From NCBI GenBank assembly GCA_963823845.1, contig CAWGND010000029.1, forward strand, positions 62,001-126,000: a stretch of 64,000 nt of DNA, written 5' to 3'. Below, in pieces: positions 16,931 through 25,797 of the stretch. The stretch comes from Alloacidobacterium sp963823845 (GTDB taxonomy: Bacteria > Acidobacteriota > Terriglobia > Terriglobales > Acidobacteriaceae). The position numbers and the translations under genes are program-made. Within the stretch, counting starts at the first letter, position 1. Every line of letters begins with the position of its first letter. A model generated the notes under the pieces. That model worked only from the letters and a program-made list of their open reading frames with translations. It searched no databases and was not told the DNA's origin.

Positions 16931-18332
16931 CAAGACGCAATCGTCGATACGATGCGTAATAGACAGCGAAGCCTGCGGCCACCAGGAACAGCGTCGAGCC
17001 AATCACCTTCGCGACCGCTAGCGGCTTGTTCGGCTCTTCGTCTGGCGGAATGACCGAGAGCACAATCGTCAACAGCGTCGTCAATAACCCGAGCGAAGCC
17101 AGCAAAACGACCACCGGCTTGCCTCCGGGAACGCGTATGGTTCCAGCGGCCGCGGGCTCGCGCTGCAAGCGGATCATCGAAGCGAAAAGAAAAGCAAAAG
17201 GGATGAAGTAAGTAATGATCGACATGCTCACCAGCACATCGTATGCGCTGCGCACAGTAGTTCCGGCCTGGCTGAGCAGCGCGCACAGCATGCCAACGAT
17301 GCCGTATGCTCCGATGGCGATCCAAGGCGTTCGCCAGCGTGGATGCACATGCCCGAAGACCGGTGGCAGATAACGATCGATGCCAGCGACAAATGGCAGC
17401 CTCGACGTCGAAGAAAGATATGTGGCCGCGCCGCCGACACTGTTCAACACCACTAGCAGCGCGACAGGAGCAATCAGCCATCCCAGGCTTAGCTTCGTGC
17501 ACATCAGGGAAATCGCGCTGACAAATCCGCCCACGCCGCTGATGGCAGAGTTGGGCAGCGCAATCAGCATCGCAATGGTTCCGGCGATGTAGCATGCCGC
17601 GATCAAAATTCCCGCGACGATGAGCGCTCGCGGAATCGTGCGGCGTGCATCTTTGATCTCCTCGCCCATGAACGAGCCGGTTTCAACGCCGCCGAAGGCA
17701 AAGAAAATTGTGGACCAGAAGATGGCGTTCTTCAGGTCAGCGTGCGGAACGAGATTCACTGCAGAAAAGTCGGTCGCCGAACCATACCGTCCGGCAAAGA
17801 TTGCCGCCAGCGACAGCAGGATTGCAATCGGAATCCATGCGCCCATCGAGCAACAGTTGTTCAGCCATTTGGCCTGTTTCAACCCCAGAATGTTCAGCAC
17901 CGTAATCAGTGCAAGCCATGCAAGCGCAAAGAGCATGTAATACGTGGCGTTGTTGGTCAGGTGCTCGCCACGTTTTCCCAAGGCGAAGAGCGCACTGCCT
18001 GCGCCAAAGTAAAGCACCGCGGGAAAATACGGCAGATTGCTCATCCAGTACGTCCACGCTGCAATAAAGCCGGAAAAATCCCCGAAGGCCCGCTGCGTCC
18101 ACACATACAGGCCGCCCTCCTGCGGATAGCGTGACGACAATTCAAGCACGCACGCGGCAAGAGGCACAAAGAAACATAGGCAGGCAAATATCCAGATGAT
18201 GATGGTGCTCGGACCAGCGGCCGCTGCCGTCGCAATCCAGCGAAGGCTCAGCCCTCCCGCCAAGTAAAAGAGGACGAGATCGAGGACACCGAGTTCACGC
18301 TTGAGTGCAGGGGTGGAGATTTTCTCCGGCAT
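16899..18332 (-). CDS. APC family amino acid permease
   Basis: A 477-residue inner-membrane transporter with about 12 membrane segments. The N-terminal LGVLDLVLFYLAGGLSLRW is the APC start-of-fold with a modified GxG region. RYPQEGGLYVWTQRAFG and FFAFGGVETGSFMGEEIKDARR match the glutamate/GABA antiporter-like branch of the family (conserved E in transmembrane segment 6 region). Likely substrate an amino acid or amine, not a sugar. It is the last gene of a six-gene minus-strand run, 42 bases after the FAD oxidoreductase. An alternative start lies five codons upstream. Confidence 0.85.
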   Translation of the reverse strand: MPEKISTPALKRELGVLDLVLFYLAGGLSLRWIATAAAAGPSTIIIWIFACLCFFVPLAACVLELSSRYPQEGGLYVWTQRAFGDFSGFIAAWTYWMSNLPYFPAVLYFGAGSALFALGKRGEHLTNNATYYMLFALAWLALITVLNILGLKQAKWLNNCCSMGAWIPIAILLSLAAIFAGRYGSATDFSAVNLVPHADLKNAIFWSTIFFAFGGVETGSFMGEEIKDARRTIPRALIVAGILIAACYIAGTIAMLIALPNSAISGVGGFVSAISLMCTKLSLGWLIAPVALLVVLNSVGGAATYLSSTSRLPFVAGIDRYLPPVFGHVHPRWRTPWIAIGAYGIVGMLCALLSQAGTTVRSAYDVLVSMSIITYFIPFAFLFASMIRLQREPAAAGTIRVPGGKPVVVLLASLGLLTTLLTIVLSVIPPDEEPNKPLAVAKVIGSTLFLVAAGFAVYYASYRRLRLASALSPVEKP

Positions 18333-18374
18333 GCTTTCGCGCAGCATACCTGCAGCAGCGCGCGAAGACCAGAA

Positions 18375-19979
18375 CTATTTCTCAGCCATGTCTTTTAACA
18401 CAGCCATCGCAGCGTTGCGCCCGTTAATTCCGATCACGCTTCCGCCCGGGTGCGTGCACGCTCCGCAGAGATAAACTCCAGGCATCGGCGTCCGCGCACT
18501 CAGGCGGTTCGACCACATGTATTGCGGCAGGCATTCGCCTTGAAAAATGTGGCCGCCAGTGAGACCGACCTTCTCTTCAATATCCGGAGGCCCTAGCACC
18601 TGCGCGTCAATCAGTGCTGTATCCATGTTGCTGCAAAAGCGGCCAATGGAGTCGAGCGCCAGCTTTCGCACTTCAGCACGTCGATCGTCCCACGAGCCTT
18701 TCTCAAAGCGGTACGGCACATACTGCGCAAACACGCTCATCGTATGCTGCCCATCGGGAACAACGCTCGGATCGTGCGCGCTCTGGAAATAAAGTTCGCA
18801 CCAGAGATGCTCCGGCAAGCGCTTGGCGCGCGCTGCCGCGTAGCTTTCCGTCCATTCAGCCTTTGTGAGCGGCGCATTGATCTGGCCGAGGTGATGCGCC
18901 TCCTGCGTTCCCGGACGCGAAGTGAAGTTCGGCAACTCGCTCAGCAGCACGTTCAGCTTCACCGTGCAGCCTTCGATCGGCACTGATTCGATCTTCGCCA
19001 TCCAGGCAGTATCGGCAGCACTATCAAGCATAAGCAGCGTCCGTCGCGGATCCGCATTGGAAATCACGACCGGCGCGGCAATGCGCTCCCCGCCTTCGAG
19101 CATTACGCCCTCACCGGGACGAATGCCGGCCACCGGAACTCCAGCAGCAACAACTGCTCCTGCCTCACGCGCAGCGTCGCAAAAGTAGAACGAGACCATG
19201 CCCATTCCACCCTTCACGTATCCCCACATACCGGGCATGCCGCCCAGCCGGCCTGAAGAGTGGTGAAAGCGAATCGACGCCGTGCCAGCATCGAAGGGAC
19301 TGGCATTGGTGCCGATCACGCCTTGTCCCAGATACGCGACCTGCAACCGCTCGTCCCGCAAATAGTGCTCCACCAGTTCCGCCATCGACCACTCGAAGAG
19401 CAGCTTTCGAGCATCCTCGTCGTCGCCCAGCCGCTCTTCAATCTGCTCTCGCGTCGGAGCATCGCCAATCCACGCATCGCCATCGCCTGCCGGACGCAGC
19501 GTGTCGCGTAGACGCCGGATGACATCGCTCATCGCGCGCCAGCCTTCTACATCGCGACTGCTGAACCTGCGAATCTCTTCCTCGCACTGCGCATCATCAT
19601 CCCAAAGCTGAATGCTGCTGCCATCGAGAAAAGGTACAAAGAGACCGTTCACCGCAGGCGTCCAGGCAAAACCACGCCGCGGCAGATTCAGTTCCTCCAC
19701 CACCAGTGGATGCAGGAGTCCCGCGAGATACGCGCAGGGCGACATGCGCACCCCGGGAAACGGCTCTTCAATTGTGCAGGCGCCCCCAACGCGCTCGCGG
19801 CTTTCGAGCACCAGCACGCGCTTGCCCGCGCGCCCCAGGTACGCTGCGCACGCCAGTCCATTATGGCCAGCGCCGACAATGATGGCGTCCCATGAGCGCT
19901 GAGCCAGTTCTTTGATCGGCGCGGGCAGGCCAATCTTTCCTAGAGATTCTGCTGCAGGTGAGAAGTGATTATTGGTCAT
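18375..19979 (-). CDS. FAD-dependent oxidoreductase, phytoene-desaturase-like (COG1233/PYROXD2 type)
   Basis: A 534-residue flavoprotein. The Rossmann motif DAIIVGAGHNGLACAAYLGRAG near residue 30 and the following VLVLESRERVGGACTIEE bind FAD. Further family motifs are GGMPGMWGYVKGGMG near 260 and the C-terminal PGVYLCGACTHPGGSVIGINGRNAA that closes the FAD site. This group is related to carotenoid desaturases and amine oxidases; its usual substrate is not known. The frame stays open upstream through the ThpR gene, but the start at 19979 fits the family and avoids overlap. Located between thpR and an APC permease in one operon. Confidence 0.88.
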   Translation of the reverse strand: MTNNHFSPAAESLGKIGLPAPIKELAQRSWDAIIVGAGHNGLACAAYLGRAGKRVLVLESRERVGGACTIEEPFPGVRMSPCAYLAGLLHPLVVEELNLPRRGFAWTPAVNGLFVPFLDGSSIQLWDDDAQCEEEIRRFSSRDVEGWRAMSDVIRRLRDTLRPAGDGDAWIGDAPTREQIEERLGDDEDARKLLFEWSMAELVEHYLRDERLQVAYLGQGVIGTNASPFDAGTASIRFHHSSGRLGGMPGMWGYVKGGMGMVSFYFCDAAREAGAVVAAGVPVAGIRPGEGVMLEGGERIAAPVVISNADPRRTLLMLDSAADTAWMAKIESVPIEGCTVKLNVLLSELPNFTSRPGTQEAHHLGQINAPLTKAEWTESYAAARAKRLPEHLWCELYFQSAHDPSVVPDGQHTMSVFAQYVPYRFEKGSWDDRRAEVRKLALDSIGRFCSNMDTALIDAQVLGPPDIEEKVGLTGGHIFQGECLPQYMWSNRLSARTPMPGVYLCGACTHPGGSVIGINGRNAAMAVLKDMAEK

Positions 19980-20010
19980 CGAAAACAAATCTGCGGGTAT
20001 AAAGTGCAGC

Positions 20011-20559
20011 TTACATGAGTGGAAAGCGTTCGCGCACCTCATAGCTCGATCCCGCGGGATCGGTGAAGCTCTGATAGAGCAGGAATTCCTTTGCTTGAAA
20101 GGAAGGCAAGCTGGCAGCTGGCACCCACCGTACCGCCTTTTGCAGCCGGGCAAAGTCCGGCGATGGCCCGCGTCCCTTTCTGCGCGCCAGCGTAATATGC
20201 GGTGAAAAGGCACGCGCTTCCGGCTCAAACCCGCACGGCAACAATGCCTGCTCAATCTCATGATGCAGCGCCACGAGTGAAGCTGTCAGGCCCACAGAAA
20301 TATGAAAGACTCCGGCACGTTCAAAAAAGCTCGGCTCCCCCAGTTGGATATCAGCGGCCCGCGCGCGAATTTTCCGCAGCTGTTCGGAGACACAGGAACA
20401 CCCCGCTTCATCCGTCTCGCCAAGAAACTGCAGGGTCACGTGCCATTGTTCAGGCGACGACCACCGTAAACGAAGGAATGCTTCGCGCAGTTCACGCGTC
20501 CACGTCGCGATCGCCTGCTGCACTTCATCAGTAAGACAAATCCCCACAAAGAGACGCAC
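20011..20559 (-). CDS. thpR: RNA 2',3'-cyclic phosphodiesterase
   Basis: A 182-residue member of the 2H phosphoesterase family (LigT/ThpR), which opens 2',3'-cyclic phosphates on RNA ends and can ligate tRNA halves in vitro. Both catalytic HxT motifs are present: WHVTLQFLGE near residue 39 and PHITLARRKG near 123. The N-terminal RLFVGICLTDEV is typical. It begins four bases after the kinase stop codon and is followed 31 bases later by the FAD oxidoreductase, so it is embedded in a metabolic operon, an unusual setting for this housekeeping-type enzyme. All key residues are intact. Confidence 0.92.
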   Translation of the reverse strand: MRLFVGICLTDEVQQAIATWTRELREAFLRLRWSSPEQWHVTLQFLGETDEAGCSCVSEQLRKIRARAADIQLGEPSFFERAGVFHISVGLTASLVALHHEIEQALLPCGFEPEARAFSPHITLARRKGRGPSPDFARLQKAVRWVPAASLPSFQAKEFLLYQSFTDPAGSSYEVRERFPLM

Positions 20560-20563
20560 AGCA

Positions 20564-21520
20564 TTACTTTACCTGCAGAGAATGCTCCGCCATAAACTGC
20601 TGCATCGCAACGCGGTTCTGAAAAGCCGCTACGCCTCCGATCGCAGTTGTCGAATACGCTCCCGCGAGATTTCCGTATCGCAAACAATGTTCAATCGGCC
20701 ATCCCCGAACATATCCGTGCAGAAATCCTGCATTGAAACTATCGCCGGCGCCCACCGCATCGATCGCCTGCACCTTCATCGCTAGTGCTGTATGGCGATG
20801 CGCGCGCGTGCACGCAATGGCGCCTTCAGCGCCACGCTTCACAACCACGAGCGGCACATATTGCAGAGTCCATTCAATCGCGTCATCCAGATTCGCGACA
20901 TGCGCAAGCTTGCACGCCTCCTGCTCATTTGGCAGCAAAAGGTCTGTATGGCGCAGGACGTCCGTGATGGAGAAGTCCCAGCGCTCATCAGGATCATCAT
21001 TCGTGTCCAGAGAAATAGTGAGACCCGCTTCCTTCATCAGCGCAAAGAGCCGCGGCACGTCCTTCTTCAGCGACGTCTGCAGGAAATACGAAGACAGATG
21101 AAAGTGCCTTGACGACATCAGATACTCGAGATCCAGATCGTCAAAGCAAAGCTGCGTGGTTGTACCCGGATACGTCAGCATGCGGCGAACGTGTTCGTGC
21201 TGCAGGAGCACAGTCAGGCCTGTGCCGGTGCCATCCGTCACATGCCGCGTTCGCGAAAGATCGACGCCGGCCGCATCCATCTCCTGCATGCATTGTGTGG
21301 CAAACGCATCCTTTGCAGACAAAGAGATAAAACCCACGCGGTTGCCAAGCGCCGCCAGATTGTGTGCAGTAATCGCGGGCGAGCCGCCAAGTACCATCTC
21401 AGCACGATCAGCGAGCAGTTCTCGTTCAACCGGAAGCTCTTCCGGAAGCCCGTAAAGCAGTAGGTCAAGATTGAACTCCCCGACCAGTGCAACGTCGAAC
21501 GTTTTGGATGCCGCCGTCAT
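20564..21520 (-). CDS. PfkB family carbohydrate kinase
   Basis: A 318-residue ribokinase-fold kinase that phosphorylates a sugar or sugar derivative. N-terminal DVALVGEFNLDLLLYG, then the substrate-side motif VLGGSPAITAHNLAALG (variant of the GG motif near residue 45) and the C-terminal signature DAVGAGDSFNAGFLHGYV with the catalytic GAGD aspartate near 255. Its start codon overlaps the stop of the APC permease gene (ATGA at 21517-21520), indicating translational coupling. The pairing with an upstream exo-glucosaminidase suggests a hexose or amino-sugar substrate; this is inference. Confidence 0.9.
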   Translation of the reverse strand: MTAASKTFDVALVGEFNLDLLLYGLPEELPVERELLADRAEMVLGGSPAITAHNLAALGNRVGFISLSAKDAFATQCMQEMDAAGVDLSRTRHVTDGTGTGLTVLLQHEHVRRMLTYPGTTTQLCFDDLDLEYLMSSRHFHLSSYFLQTSLKKDVPRLFALMKEAGLTISLDTNDDPDERWDFSITDVLRHTDLLLPNEQEACKLAHVANLDDAIEWTLQYVPLVVVKRGAEGAIACTRAHRHTALAMKVQAIDAVGAGDSFNAGFLHGYVRGWPIEHCLRYGNLAGAYSTTAIGGVAAFQNRVAMQQFMAEHSLQVK

Positions 21521-22857
21521 GCCGTAGCATCCGGCAAATGAATTTGCCTGCGGCGCCAAACCCACAGAACGATTCCAACTGCGGCCCATGCGGTGCCCGC
21601 GATGCGCGCAAGCGGACCGAGATTGGTCCAGATGAATAGACATGTCAGGAAGCCCGCTGTCGACATCAGCATCGGGACCCAATGCGCCCACTTGCCGGTA
21701 CGCCATCCCAGGACAACAGACGAAACATTCACGCCCATGAACGCCAGCAGTGCTCCGTAGTTGAGCATCTCAGTTCCCAGCTGATAACTGAAGATCAGTG
21801 CGCCAACCAGACAAATTGCGCCAATCAGCACAACGTTATTGCGGGGAATGCGGTTCTTCGGGTGAATCGCGCCGAAAAAGCGCTTCGGCAGCGCGCCATC
21901 CTGTCCCATGGCCAGCAGTAGGCGCGCCGCACCCAGGTGTGACGCCATTCCCGAACCCAGATTCGCCAAGAGAAGCGCTCCATTCACGATCATGAACAGG
22001 ATCGGCCCACCGGCACGGCCGGAAATGTGTACGTAGGCTGTATCGACATCGGGAAAGGCCTGCCCACGAGGCCACACCAACTGCCCAAGATAGACCTCGA
22101 TGGAAGCGAGCACACCAGTAGCGAAGCACGCCATCACAATCGCGCGAGGAATATTGCGCGCTGGGTCCTTCGCTTCGTCAGTAAGCGTGGAGATGCCGTC
22201 GAAGCCGATATAAGAGAGCACGGCAATCGAAGTGCCGCGTAAAAGGCCGCTGCGAGAAAACGTGGCCGGGTCATAAAAGGGGTGCGTGTAAAACGACGAT
22301 GGCTGCGGCGGCAGATGAATCAGATAGCGTATGACCGCAATCACAACTAGAACGACGACGATGCCAAGCGCAGCAGCCATCCCAGCATTGATTCGCGCCG
22401 AGGTCTCGACACCATTCAGGTTAAGCAGCGTAAAAAAGACGGCGAAAAGAACGACAAACACAACATATGGAATTTCCGGAAGAAAGTTCTGCGCCGCCTT
22501 GCTGCACCAGATGATACAGATCAGCGGATTCAGAACGTAGTCCATCACCAGGCACCATCCGGTCATGTAACCAAGGCTCGAGTGCAGCTCCTTGCCGACA
22601 TAGATAAAGGCCGAACCCCCGTGAGGATAGACGCGAGCCATGCGCCCGTAACTCACTGAGGTGAAGAGCATGGCGACCATCGCGCACAGTATTGCCGTAA
22701 CAACGTGGCCGCGCGCCTCCTGATAGATGACGCCAAAAACCGGCATCGGTGCCGTGGGCTGAATAAGGACGATGCCATAGAGCAGCAGATCCCAGAAGCT
22801 GAGGCTTCGCCTCAGCGTTACCTGTCCCCCACTCGTGGTTGCGGCCTCACTGGACAT
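21517..22857 (-). CDS. APC family permease
   Basis: A 446-residue inner-membrane transporter with about 12 segments. The start of the fold is LSFWDLLLYGIVLIQPTAPMP; further motifs are YGRMARVYPHGGSAFIYVGKE and LSYIGFDGISTLTDEAKDPARNIPRA, the conserved transmembrane 6 region of the amino acid/polyamine/cation superfamily (PuuP/YfnA-like). Such carriers usually move amino acids or amines by cation coupling. It lies 12 bases after the exo-glucosaminidase gene and overlaps the kinase gene by four bases. A role in taking up the released amino sugar is possible but would be unusual for the family. Confidence 0.85.
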   Translation of the reverse strand: MSSEAATTSGGQVTLRRSLSFWDLLLYGIVLIQPTAPMPVFGVIYQEARGHVVTAILCAMVAMLFTSVSYGRMARVYPHGGSAFIYVGKELHSSLGYMTGWCLVMDYVLNPLICIIWCSKAAQNFLPEIPYVVFVVLFAVFFTLLNLNGVETSARINAGMAAALGIVVVLVVIAVIRYLIHLPPQPSSFYTHPFYDPATFSRSGLLRGTSIAVLSYIGFDGISTLTDEAKDPARNIPRAIVMACFATGVLASIEVYLGQLVWPRGQAFPDVDTAYVHISGRAGGPILFMIVNGALLLANLGSGMASHLGAARLLLAMGQDGALPKRFFGAIHPKNRIPRNNVVLIGAICLVGALIFSYQLGTEMLNYGALLAFMGVNVSSVVLGWRTGKWAHWVPMLMSTAGFLTCLFIWTNLGPLARIAGTAWAAVGIVLWVWRRRQIHLPDATA

Positions 22858-22869
22858 TTGTTTCTTCCT

Positions 22870-25557
22870 TCACTCTGCCGCAGATCCCGCGGCCCCGGTT
22901 CCTTTTTCTACAGAGAGGTGCACTGTCTGCTCGGGAATGTTCCATCCGGACAGGACCACGGCTGAGTTCGCCAGCCCATGCGAAGGAGCTGTAGCAGTCA
23001 GGACCCGCGTCTCCCCGGGCATCAGCTCTATGTAATTATCGGACCAGAGGGCGGGCAAAATGTCTTCGCCATGGCCGTCACGCAAAGCAACCGCAACTTG
23101 AAAGGCCAGCGCCTTGGATTCATTATGTAACCGTACCTGTAGCGTTTTGTCGTCTGCGGCGGTTGTCACATGGGCTTCAACCCTCGCCTTAGGCAGCGAC
23201 ATCATTTCCGTCATATCTTCGTGCTGAATCGCCGGCGTATGAGTGTAGTCCGTCTTGCTCCAATCAAACGTAGTCAGAGTAGCAGGCACCCAGTAGAAGT
23301 TGCGGCTAACCATTTCTCCTGAGGCATCCTTCAGCGTCAGATCCACAAAATACACTTTCGAAGATGCCGCGAACGAGGCGTCGGGAATCGCGATCGCGCG
23401 TTGAGAGGTATCCGCATCCACCGCGAGCTCCATCTGCTTGCTGAAGAGCTCCTTCAGGTTGAAGTTATAGAGCTTCGCCGTCACCTGAAGACGAGGCGAA
23501 GGCTGATAGGTGCTATTCACTACGACGACGCTGTGATCGTCGTAGGAATATTGCACATGCAATGGTTCGCAAGCTTTCTTTGTGCCGTAATACCCACCTC
23601 CGGCGTCGAGATAGTAGTCATACAAATGCCAGATATTCGAAGGCCACGCATTATTCAGCATCCACTGGATCACTCCCGTCGATGTGTATTTATTCCGGGT
23701 GTAGGCTTCGAACATGGCTCGCTCGCCGTTGTAAGTCATTGCCTGCGCAATGCGAACGTAGTCTTCCAGATTCTCAGGTGTACTGTAGGTCGCCTTCATT
23801 GCGTCGTCAAAGACAGTCAGTGTCTTGAATCCACCACCGCCGTTATGCAGCATCCACGAGGCGCTCGTCGGCGGCCACAACTGATCTTCCGGCACATATT
23901 TGCGCAGACTGCTCATGCCTGGAATTGCCGGCCCCGGGCTCGTCTCCGTATTGAAGCCATAACCGCCGCCATGCTGGTCTTTGTCCACATACCAGTAAGA
24001 GGGAGCCACATAGTCATACGGCCCACTCATTTTCACGCCGCTCTTCCCGGTCACGGTAGTCGGCGTTGTAGATGCGGAAGAGAGAATCGGATTCGGCCAG
24101 TGCATCTGCGTTTCAACATCCAGGTACATCTGCTCCACATCAGCCGGCGGAGGATTGTCGCTTCCATTCAGCCACACCAGAAGACTCGCATGATGACGGA
24201 TCCGCAGCATCTGCGACTGCAGCGACGCCTTCGCCACCTGATAGTTCTCCGGCGTCCAATTCTTCCAGTGCTCCCATTGATCGCAGCAGCACCAGCCCAG
24301 CATCACAAGAATTCCCTGCTCATCTGCGAGCTGAAAAAAATCTTCCGTCTCCAGCTTGCCTTCCAGTCGAATTGTGTTTAGGTGCATATCGCGCACCAGC
24401 ACGAATTGATCGCGTAGCCGCTTCGGTTCCTCGCGCAGAAGCATGTCCTGCGACCATCCGGCGCCGCGAATCAGAATCGGCTTGCCGTTCACGCGAAAGA
24501 GCCGATAACCCTTGTCCGTGAACTCAGACGTAATCTCGCGAATCCCGAACGGCACGGATTTTTCATCCGAGATTTTGCCGCCTTCGGTAAAGCGCAGCGT
24601 AAGCGTCTCCAGATGCGGTGTTCCCATCTGGTAGGGCCACCAGACCTTGGGATTGCTGACCTGCAGCTGCTTATAGCTGTCCGGATCAAACACAATCGTC
24701 TTGTCTTCACGCGCCGCGAGATCGACTGGCTGCTCAATGCGGATTCCTGCAACCGCGCCGGTTACAGTTCCGTGCACTGCCTTGTCGCTGGTATTGTGCA
24801 ATTCAGCGTAGACGGTCAGATTTGCCTGCTTCAGTGAAGCATCGGTAAAGTGCGTTACCGCCAGTGGCGAACGCAATGCGACGGGACCGCTGGAGACAAG
24901 ATCGACCGGTCCCCACAAGCCCGTATTCTTATCTGGCGGACAGGGGTTCCAGTCTACCCAGTTGATTCCAAGATCGGTCTCAGTCGGCGCGAAAGTTTCA
25001 ACCGCGACAACATTCGGCTTGCCCACATCAACGGCATCAGTCACATCAAATTCATACGTCCGATATGCACCCGCCACTTGTGAAGAATCGGCAATACGCT
25101 TGCCGTTGACCCATATGTTTGCGCGATAATTAATGCCCCCGAAGCGCAACCAGAGTGTGCGCCCCTTCTCCGCTGCGGGCACGACGAATTCTTTGCGATA
25201 CCACCAGCCGCAGTGATAAGGGCTGTCCGGTGACATGGGGAGTCTCGCGAAGATGCCTCCGACCGGATATGTCATTCCCGGAAGGTCGCGCAGGTTGGTG
25301 CCGAAATAAGGATCTTTATAGATGCCGGCAGCCACCTGCACAGCCAGCACCGTGGCCGGCACAGTCGCCGCATACCAGCCCTCAGGATCGTAGGCCATCG
25401 TCGAGATAGCCTCGCCCGCAGCTTGCAGCTTGCAGGCCGACTGCACGCGCCAGCCCTCCCGAAGCGCTGTTGCAGAAGAAGCATCCGCATGCGCATCGAA
25501 CGGCAACATTGCAGCCAACACCAGAACGCCAAAACAACGCGCCAACTTTCGCAGCAT
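22870..25557 (-). CDS. Secreted GH2 exo-beta-D-glucosaminidase-like glycoside hydrolase
   Basis: An 895-residue exported enzyme. Signal peptide at residues 1-25 (KLARCFGVLVLAAMLPFDAHA). The GH2 sugar-binding sandwich (about 60-230, with LWLRFGGINYRANIWVNGKR), immunoglobulin-like domain, and barrel with FRVNGKPILIRGAGWSQDML follow. At the acid/base position it has WLNGSDNPPP in place of the usual NE pair, and the nucleophile region is GFNTETSPGPAIPG. This Ser-Asp variant is typical of exo-beta-D-glucosaminidases (CsxA type), which trim glucosamine from chitosan oligomers. Start chosen at 25557 by the signal peptide and the GAGGAAGG site; the frame is open 46 codons further. First gene of a six-gene operon. 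Confidence 0.85.
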   Translation of the reverse strand: MLRKLARCFGVLVLAAMLPFDAHADASSATALREGWRVQSACKLQAAGEAISTMAYDPEGWYAATVPATVLAVQVAAGIYKDPYFGTNLRDLPGMTYPVGGIFARLPMSPDSPYHCGWWYRKEFVVPAAEKGRTLWLRFGGINYRANIWVNGKRIADSSQVAGAYRTYEFDVTDAVDVGKPNVVAVETFAPTETDLGINWVDWNPCPPDKNTGLWGPVDLVSSGPVALRSPLAVTHFTDASLKQANLTVYAELHNTSDKAVHGTVTGAVAGIRIEQPVDLAAREDKTIVFDPDSYKQLQVSNPKVWWPYQMGTPHLETLTLRFTEGGKISDEKSVPFGIREITSEFTDKGYRLFRVNGKPILIRGAGWSQDMLLREEPKRLRDQFVLVRDMHLNTIRLEGKLETEDFFQLADEQGILVMLGWCCCDQWEHWKNWTPENYQVAKASLQSQMLRIRHHASLLVWLNGSDNPPPADVEQMYLDVETQMHWPNPILSSASTTPTTVTGKSGVKMSGPYDYVAPSYWYVDKDQHGGGYGFNTETSPGPAIPGMSSLRKYVPEDQLWPPTSASWMLHNGGGGFKTLTVFDDAMKATYSTPENLEDYVRIAQAMTYNGERAMFEAYTRNKYTSTGVIQWMLNNAWPSNIWHLYDYYLDAGGGYYGTKKACEPLHVQYSYDDHSVVVVNSTYQPSPRLQVTAKLYNFNLKELFSKQMELAVDADTSQRAIAIPDASFAASSKVYFVDLTLKDASGEMVSRNFYWVPATLTTFDWSKTDYTHTPAIQHEDMTEMMSLPKARVEAHVTTAADDKTLQVRLHNESKALAFQVAVALRDGHGEDILPALWSDNYIELMPGETRVLTATAPSHGLANSAVVLSGWNIPEQTVHLSVEKGTGAAGSAAE

Positions 25558-25722
25558 GCGCCCACCTTCCTCCAATAACCCGTCTAATTCTTGAACTTCA
25601 ATGCGCGGCTCCTGCGCGCCCAGGCCTGTTTCATACTTTGCACCGTCGTACACGGTTGCGTCGATTCCAGAGTAACTGGCGTACCGCAAATCCATTTGTT
25701 TCTTCTTTGAAGATCAAAGATA

Positions 25723-25736
25723 TTGAAACGTTTGAA
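25723..25736 (-). promoter_or_regulatory. LacI-type operator upstream of the exo-glucosaminidase operon
   Basis: TTGAAACGTTTGAA, a near-palindrome centred on CG with the AAACGTTT core seen in LacI-family sites. It lies 166 bases upstream of the first gene and 61 bases beyond the LacI regulator's stop codon. Binding by that regulator is inferred. Confidence 0.65.
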
Positions 25737-25797
25737 TCTTGCAGATATAGCGTATGAACGGCTCTTGTCAAGTGAAAAATAAAACTATGACGAATGC

